A DNA stretch of 64,000 bases from Maylandia zebra (taxonomy: Eukaryota; Chordata; Actinopteri; Cichliformes; Cichlidae): the NCBI RefSeq assembly GCF_041146795.1, contig NC_135177.1:26044060-26108059 (forward strand). The letters run 5' to 3'. The notes beneath the pieces are model-generated. The model made no database searches, had not been told where the DNA came from, and was given only the letters and a program-made list of their open reading frames with translations. The position numbers were made by a program, and so were the translations under genes. This document shows, in pieces, positions 59,201 to 64,000 of this stretch. The stretch's first letter is position 1. Each line of letters opens with the position of its first letter.

Positions 59201-62200
59201 AGTTCAAAAAGTGATCATAATAGATATTTTGGAATTCAATAATATATAAATTTATGGCCTCATGAATATAAGTAAAAACCCCTAGTAAAGAGCCCTACTA
59301 AGTTTAAATGCGCGTAGTAACTCTAAAAACAATATAAAACTATTTACCAATGTAAGTGTGACAAAGAAAACGGCTACTTTCTATTGGTTAAGGGCACAAT
59401 ATTCTCACGGTGTCCTTAGTAACTTTAACCAGTAATCCCAGAGTATTCCTAAAACTGGATGCTGGTCCCCATAATCTTTGAGCACTTACTGCATTTGTAG
59501 AGTAGATTCAGCTCCTGAACATCACTAGCACTCATTTCCACTCGTTGACCAATAAGATTCTGGAATTTGGGGTCTTTGGTGATAATTGTAGATCCATTGC
59601 CATTGGTGAAATCATCTTTGCCATAGTGCATCACGGACAAATAGTCATATGGGACTCCATGGGTGGTGCTCTCATCACTGCTGACTATTCTAAAATTGTG
59701 CTTGTAAGCTATAAAAATCATATATAAAAGCCAAACATCAGATACAGTACACTTAACTGAAAATATTTTGATAATATGAGAGAAGGTCAAATCATAAAAG
59801 GAAATATTTTGTATACTCACTATAGTGATTTCATTGATTTTATGACTCTATCTCAAATTATTAAATAGTTATGATTTTATTTTAACCATTTCAGAGTGGT
59901 TATTATATTTTTGCAGACTGCTTTATACAGCTTTAAGATAAGTATTTGAATAGAAATATCAAACAAAGACATTAACATTGTTATAATTAGTATAAGTGTT
60001 AACCAAACCCTCTAGGATGTTTTCAGAGTTAATCGTCACATAATCATCTCTGTCATATCTGGACTGTTCATGGTAGAAGCCAAGAGCATGAAGGAACTCA
60101 TGTTCAACAATTGCAATGTAACCACAGCCTTTTCCAATGGAGAGTTCCTGTCCACGGGATGCTTTCCCAATGTATGACCAACATCTGAAATTAAAGGCAG
60201 AACACTGATGAATATTTGTCCCATAACTGGTTATGTATTCTGTAATTTATTTAGTGTAATCTATAAAATCACAATTAAATAAATAACAAAAACAGAATAA
60301 CAGAATAACAAAAACATAACCATTCATAAAAATTTCACAGTATTCATCTTGTTCTTTGGTTAGAACTATATATCCAGGGGTGCACATACAGTGGCTTGCA
60401 AAAGTATTTGGCCCCCTTGAAATTTTCCACATTTTGACACATTACAGCCACAAACATGAATCAATTTTATTGGAATTCCACGTGAAAGACCAACACAAAG
60501 TGGTGTACACGTGAGAAGGGGAACGAAAATCATACATGATTCCAAACATTTTTTACAAATAAATAACTGCAAAGTGGGGTGTACGTAATTATTCAGCCCC
60601 CTGAGTCATCCATCCATCCATTCGCTTCCGCTTATCCTTTTCAGGGTCGCGGGGAGCGCTGGAGCCTATCCCAGCTATCATAGGGCGAGAGGCGGGGTAC
60701 ACCCTGGACAGGTCGCCAGTCTGTCGCAGGGCCAACACACAGGGACATACAATCATTCGCACTCACATTCACTCGCACATTCACACCTAGTGGCAATTTG
60801 GATTATCCAATTAACCTATCCCCACAAGTTGCATGTCTTTGGACGGTGGGAGGAAGGCGGAGTACCCAGAGAGAACCCACGCAAACACGGGGAGAACATG
60901 CAAACTCCACACAGAAAGACCCTGGCCTGATGGTGGAATTGAACTCAGGACCTTCTTGCTGTGCGGCAACAGTGCTAACCACCGTGCCACCGTGCTGTCC
61001 TTAGGATTAGTGAATACCCCCTGAGTCAATACTACAAAAAGATTTCCCAAGCCTTGAACATCCCACGGAGCACTGTTCAAGCAATCATTCAGAAATGGAA
61101 GAAGTCTGGCACAACTGTAAACCTACCAAGACAAGGCCGTCCACCTAAACTCACAGGCCGAACAAGGAGAGCGCTGATCAGAAATGCAGCCAAGAGGCCC
61201 ATGGTGACTCTGGACGAGCTGCAGACATCTACAGTTCAGGTGGGGGAATCTGTCCATAGGACAACTATTAGTCGTGCACTGCACAAAGTTGGCCTTTATG
61301 GAAGAGTGGCAAGAAGAAAGCCATTGTTAACAGAAAACCATAAGAAGTCCTGTTTGCAGTTTGCCACAAGCCATGTGGGGGACACAGCAAACATGTGTAA
61401 GAAGGTGCTCTGGTCAGATGAGACCAAAATGGAACTTTTTGGCCAAAATGCAAAACGCTATGTGTGGCGGAAAACTAACACTGCACATCACTCTGAACAC
61501 ACCATCCCCACTGTCAAATATGGCGGTAGCAGCATCAAGCTCTGGGGGTGCTTCTCTTCAGCAGGGACAGGGAAGTTGGTCAGAGTTGATGGGAAGATGG
61601 ATGGAGCCAAATACAGCGCAATCTTGGAAGAAAACCTCTTGGAGTCTGCAAAAGACTTGAGACTGGGGCGGAGGTTCACCTTCCAGCAGGACAACGACCC
61701 TAAACATAAAGCCAGGGCAACAATGGAATGGTTCAAAACAAAACATATCCATGTGTTCGAATGGCCCAGTCAAAGTCCAGATCTAAATCCAATCGAGAAT
61801 CTGTGGCAAGATCTGAAAACTGCTGTTCACAAATGCTGTCCATCTAATCTGACTGAGCTGGAGCTGTTTTGCAAAGAAGAATGGGCAAAGATTTCAGTCT
61901 GTAGATGTGCAAAGCTGGTAGAGACATACCCTAAAAGACTGGCAGCTGTAATTGCAGCAAAAGGTGGTTCTACAAAGTATTGACTCAGGAGGCTGAATAA
62001 TTACATACACCCCACTTTTCAGTTATTTATTTGTAGAAAATTTTTGGAATCATGTATGATTTTCGTTCCACTTCTCACGTGTGCACCACTTTGTATTGGT
62101 CTGTCACGTGGAATTCCATTAAAATTAATTCATGTTTGTGGCTTTAATGTGACAAAATGTGGAAAAAGTGGTTGCAGAAGGTGAGATGGCTTCAAACAAA

Positions 62201-63704
62201 TGATGAATGCACAGAGATGTGGTGCAGAATATCCCATGAAAAACAGGTCCTTTTATATTATATAAAAGGCCCTGTTTTTGTCCGCTAGAGTGGAATCTAC
62301 CGGCACCACTTTTCCGAGAATACACGCTTCTTTTGCGGTTCGGACTCTGTCTGATATTTCTTTGGAGGTGGAGGAACACCAAAGTAATTGCTTAGAGGAG
62401 CTTGCTTCGTCGACATCTTTAAGAGTTCTAAACAAATGTCTGTCCTCCTCCAGAAAATCTTATGCACGCAAACGTGCGTTGCACCTTCTTATCTGGTGCG
62501 CGTCTTTGATATTGACAGTGTATGCGCACCTGCGGACTTATGTGCACCCCTGTATATATCACAAATTAAACTAAAGGAACAAAAAGTCTAATTGAAAAAT
62601 CAGCATAGTCATTTTTAGAATATTTATGCTAATTGCAGCTAAGTAGGAAATTTTATTTTTAAAAACAACAACAACAACAACAACAACAAAGAGCAGAAAA
62701 AAACATACCCATTTAACTGTTTGACAGAAATGTAATAGTCCTCAGAGTCCCTTGGTTTGAAGTCAATGCATGATTTCAATCTGAACTGGTCAAAGGCTCT
62801 CAGAATGATTCCTTTAGAATTAATGTCTACCGTTGTTGTGTTATAGAGATTAAAAAAAGAAAGAAGATATTTTAGACAACCAATAAAGGTCCTTAGCCTT
62901 GCCCATGCATTTTGCTCTAAGGCGCTAAAGCATACAGTTATAAACATTTTTTCCGGTTTTAGCAAAGGCGCGGGTGGTTACTTTGCATAACTGGATGGTA
63001 CAAAACTATTCCATTAAATTAGCTCTGTGCACTCGCACATGCTGCTGTTTTCTTTTTCATTATGTGGCTTCTATGTGTCAAAAGAGTCCAGCTGACATGG
63101 GGAAAAAAATGCATTTTCCGGTATGACATCACAAAGATGTGTTCCCATAGAAATAAAGAAATAAAGATTTATTTCAGGTGTATTTGTAAGAAAACACATA
63201 TTTACCAAGGTCATTATTTAAGAGGTAGGGGACTGGAGATGTCCACAGGATGTTTTCATTAATAATGGTACTCCTCTGCTTGCCTATAGGCTAAAGTATA
63301 AGAAACATGTATATTGTGACATAATGCAGTAAGTTACTATGCACACAGATGTTTTTAGAATAAATAGATTTTTTATCTTCATAACAAAGACTCACCTCCA
63401 AAATATCATCATGTAAAAATTCTAAAATACAATTTAAAAAATTAGAAACAAGTCACTAATATTCAAGTACAGTTGCATGAAGCTAAAAGAACAAAAATAT
63501 CCTTATAAAAAGCTTTAGTTATAAGTAGATGTTGAACTTTACCCTTGTTTATTTCAGGAATGTCCTTCACTTCACCAACATCTACAAAAACAGATGAGGC
63601 ACTTTTGTATACTGTTTTTTTTAATATTTAAAAAAAAATGAATTTCATCAAAAAAAAAGTGGAAAATTAAAAAAATAGAACTTACCCACTATTTCTAGTC
63701 CATT
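56235..63704 (-). CDS. Meprin-like astacin/MAM/MATH metalloprotease, copy 2 (first exon beyond the window)
   Basis: Tandem paralogue of copy 1, about 21 kb away in the same orientation. Visible exons, 5' to 3': 63686-63704, 63543-63581, 63396-63421, 63206-63290, 62709-62826, 60009-60184, 59490-59708, 58630-58791, 58221-58451, 57640-58092, 57380-57553, 57133-57238, 56886-56930, 56714-56758, 56235-56310. Phases match copy 1 throughout, and exon lengths match except exon 7 (3 nt shorter) and the last exon (3 nt shorter). Zinc site HEFLHALGFYHEQSRYDRD and Met-turn SVMHY are intact, as are the MAM and MATH domains. The stalk exons read ISPTSIPTSYTTDG, and the tail contains FSPGMMASPVLTLLLALMLF. 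The signal-peptide exon should lie about 40-110 bp past 64000. The frame is open throughout the visible part, so it is probably functional. Intron 6 holds a nest of transposons. Confidence 0.9.
56540..56930 (-). repeat. Three tandem units carrying 45-nt stalk exons (two intact, one decayed)
   Basis: Units of about 172 bp repeat in tandem. Exons at 56886-56930 and 56714-56758 keep both splice sites. The third unit keeps its acceptor (exon edge at 56586) but has lost the donor through a small deletion, so it is probably skipped. Introns between units are almost identical, indicating very recent expansion. Confidence 0.8.
60609..61016 (-). repeat. tRNA-derived SINE with (ATGG)n tail, nested in the Tc1 element
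   Basis: A perfect 12-bp duplication CCCCCTGAGTCA (60597-60608 and 61017-61028) flanks it. On the - strand the head reads GGCACGGTGGTTAGCACTG, then a B-box-like GGTCCTGAGTTCAATTCC. The body contains GTTTGCATGTTCTCCCCGTG, and the 3' tail is AATGGATGGATGGATG. It is oriented opposite to the transposase. Confidence 0.88.
61054..61983 (+). CDS. Tc1-like DD34E transposase, N-terminally shortened (309 aa)
   Basis: Uninterrupted frame: second helix-turn-helix region (NIPRSTVQAIIQKWKKSGTT, with GRPPKLTGRTRRA), then the catalytic triad as VLWSDETKMELFG (first D), FQQDNDPKHKAR (second D) and SPDLNPIENLW (E, 34 residues after the second D). Family members are about 340 aa. Here the first 20-25 residues are lost: the reading frame upstream (YYKKISQALNIP) joins the terminal repeat directly. 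With a damaged right end and a SINE in the leader, the copy is unlikely to move itself, though the catalytic domain looks intact. Confidence 0.9.
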   Translation: MNIPRSTVQAIIQKWKKSGTTVNLPRQGRPPKLTGRTRRALIRNAAKRPMVTLDELQTSTVQVGESVHRTTISRALHKVGLYGRVARRKPLLTENHKKSCLQFATSHVGDTANMCKKVLWSDETKMELFGQNAKRYVWRKTNTAHHSEHTIPTVKYGGSSIKLWGCFSSAGTGKLVRVDGKMDGAKYSAILEENLLESAKDLRLGRRFTFQQDNDPKHKARATMEWFKTKHIHVFEWPSQSPDLNPIENLWQDLKTAVHKCCPSNLTELELFCKEEWAKISVCRCAKLVETYPKRLAAVIAAKGGSTKY

Positions 63705-64000
63705 CTGTAAAAGTATCAAAGTAGTATTAAACTAAATGTTCCATCATTTAACATACTTTATGTAGTACTATGAATAAATGTTTTTTATTTTTTATTTTAT
63801 TTTATTTTTTTACATTTTAAGCTTTGATAGAAAACACACTCCATACTTGTTGGTCAACATGCAAAATTAAAACTTTTCTTTTTGAAAAAACAAAATCATT
63901 GTCAGTAGCTGATATTTAATATTCAATATTATTGTCAAACATCTTCATCACAAAACAAACCAGACAAATAATTTAAAAAATCTCTAAGTTCTCTTTGCAT

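Larger units (their letters stand above)
60389..62165 (+). mobile_element. Tc1-like transposon with long terminal inverted repeats, nested in the hAT element
   Basis: The left end begins CAGTGGCTTGCAAAAGTATT after TA (60387-60388), the Tc1 target. Inverted repeats of about 200 bp pair 60425-60610 with 61980-62165. The outermost 30-odd bases of the right repeat are missing. The interior holds one long transposase frame, and the left inner region is interrupted by a SINE. Confidence 0.88.
60375..62552 (-). mobile_element. hAT element in intron 6 of meprin copy 2, carrying a nested Tc1 and SINE
   Basis: A perfect 8-bp duplication TATATATC (60367-60374 and 62553-62560) and inverted ends CAGGGGTGCACATA define the outer element. 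Only 14 bp of its left end and 387 bp of its right part are its own; the rest is the Tc1 insertion. On the - strand from 62416 it keeps a start resembling hAT transposase N-termini (MSTKQAPLSNYFG, PPPPKKYQ), which soon ends. Confidence 0.88.

Overview
The window looks like a ray-finned fish genome, probably a percomorph and possibly cichlid-like. This rests on the two housekeeping genes, the fish-type meprin genes, and a dense mix of hAT, Tc1, Harbinger, Rex3, L2 LINE, Penelope-like and tRNA-derived SINE copies. Species was not tested. All exon models come from reading splice sites and frames by eye; each complete model gives a coding length divisible by three.

Left part (1-21.2 kb): two single-copy housekeeping genes lie head to tail on the + strand. 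DDX6 (272-7866, 11 coding exons, 477 aa) is a DEAD-box RNA helicase of mRNA decapping and translational repression. TOMM40 (11706-20845, 8 coding exons, 342 aa) is the mitochondrial outer-membrane import channel. Their introns hold several transposon insertions whose target-site duplications are still readable.

Middle (21.2-32 kb): no host gene was found. The stretch holds an L2-like LINE fragment, a degenerate transposase remnant, SINE pieces broken by a hAT element, and several low-copy direct repeats.

Right part (32-64 kb): a recent tandem duplication of a meprin-like secreted metalloprotease gene, both copies on the - strand. Copy 1 (35031-42385) is complete: 16 coding exons, 682 aa, with signal peptide, propeptide, astacin protease, MAM and MATH domains, a Thr/Pro stalk built from repeated 45-nt exons, and a hydrophobic C-terminal tail that looks like a GPI-attachment signal. 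Copy 2 (56235-63704) keeps the same architecture; its first exon lies beyond the window. Both copies need a GC-AG intron after the MATH domain. If that intron is retained, a stop follows at once, so one splice choice could switch between an anchored and a soluble protease.

Between and inside the two copies are an L2-like LINE, a Tc1 fragment, a Penelope-like element split by a hAT insertion, and, in intron 6 of each copy, a different insertion at the same TATATAT tract. In copy 2 that insertion is a three-level nest (hAT, then Tc1, then SINE).
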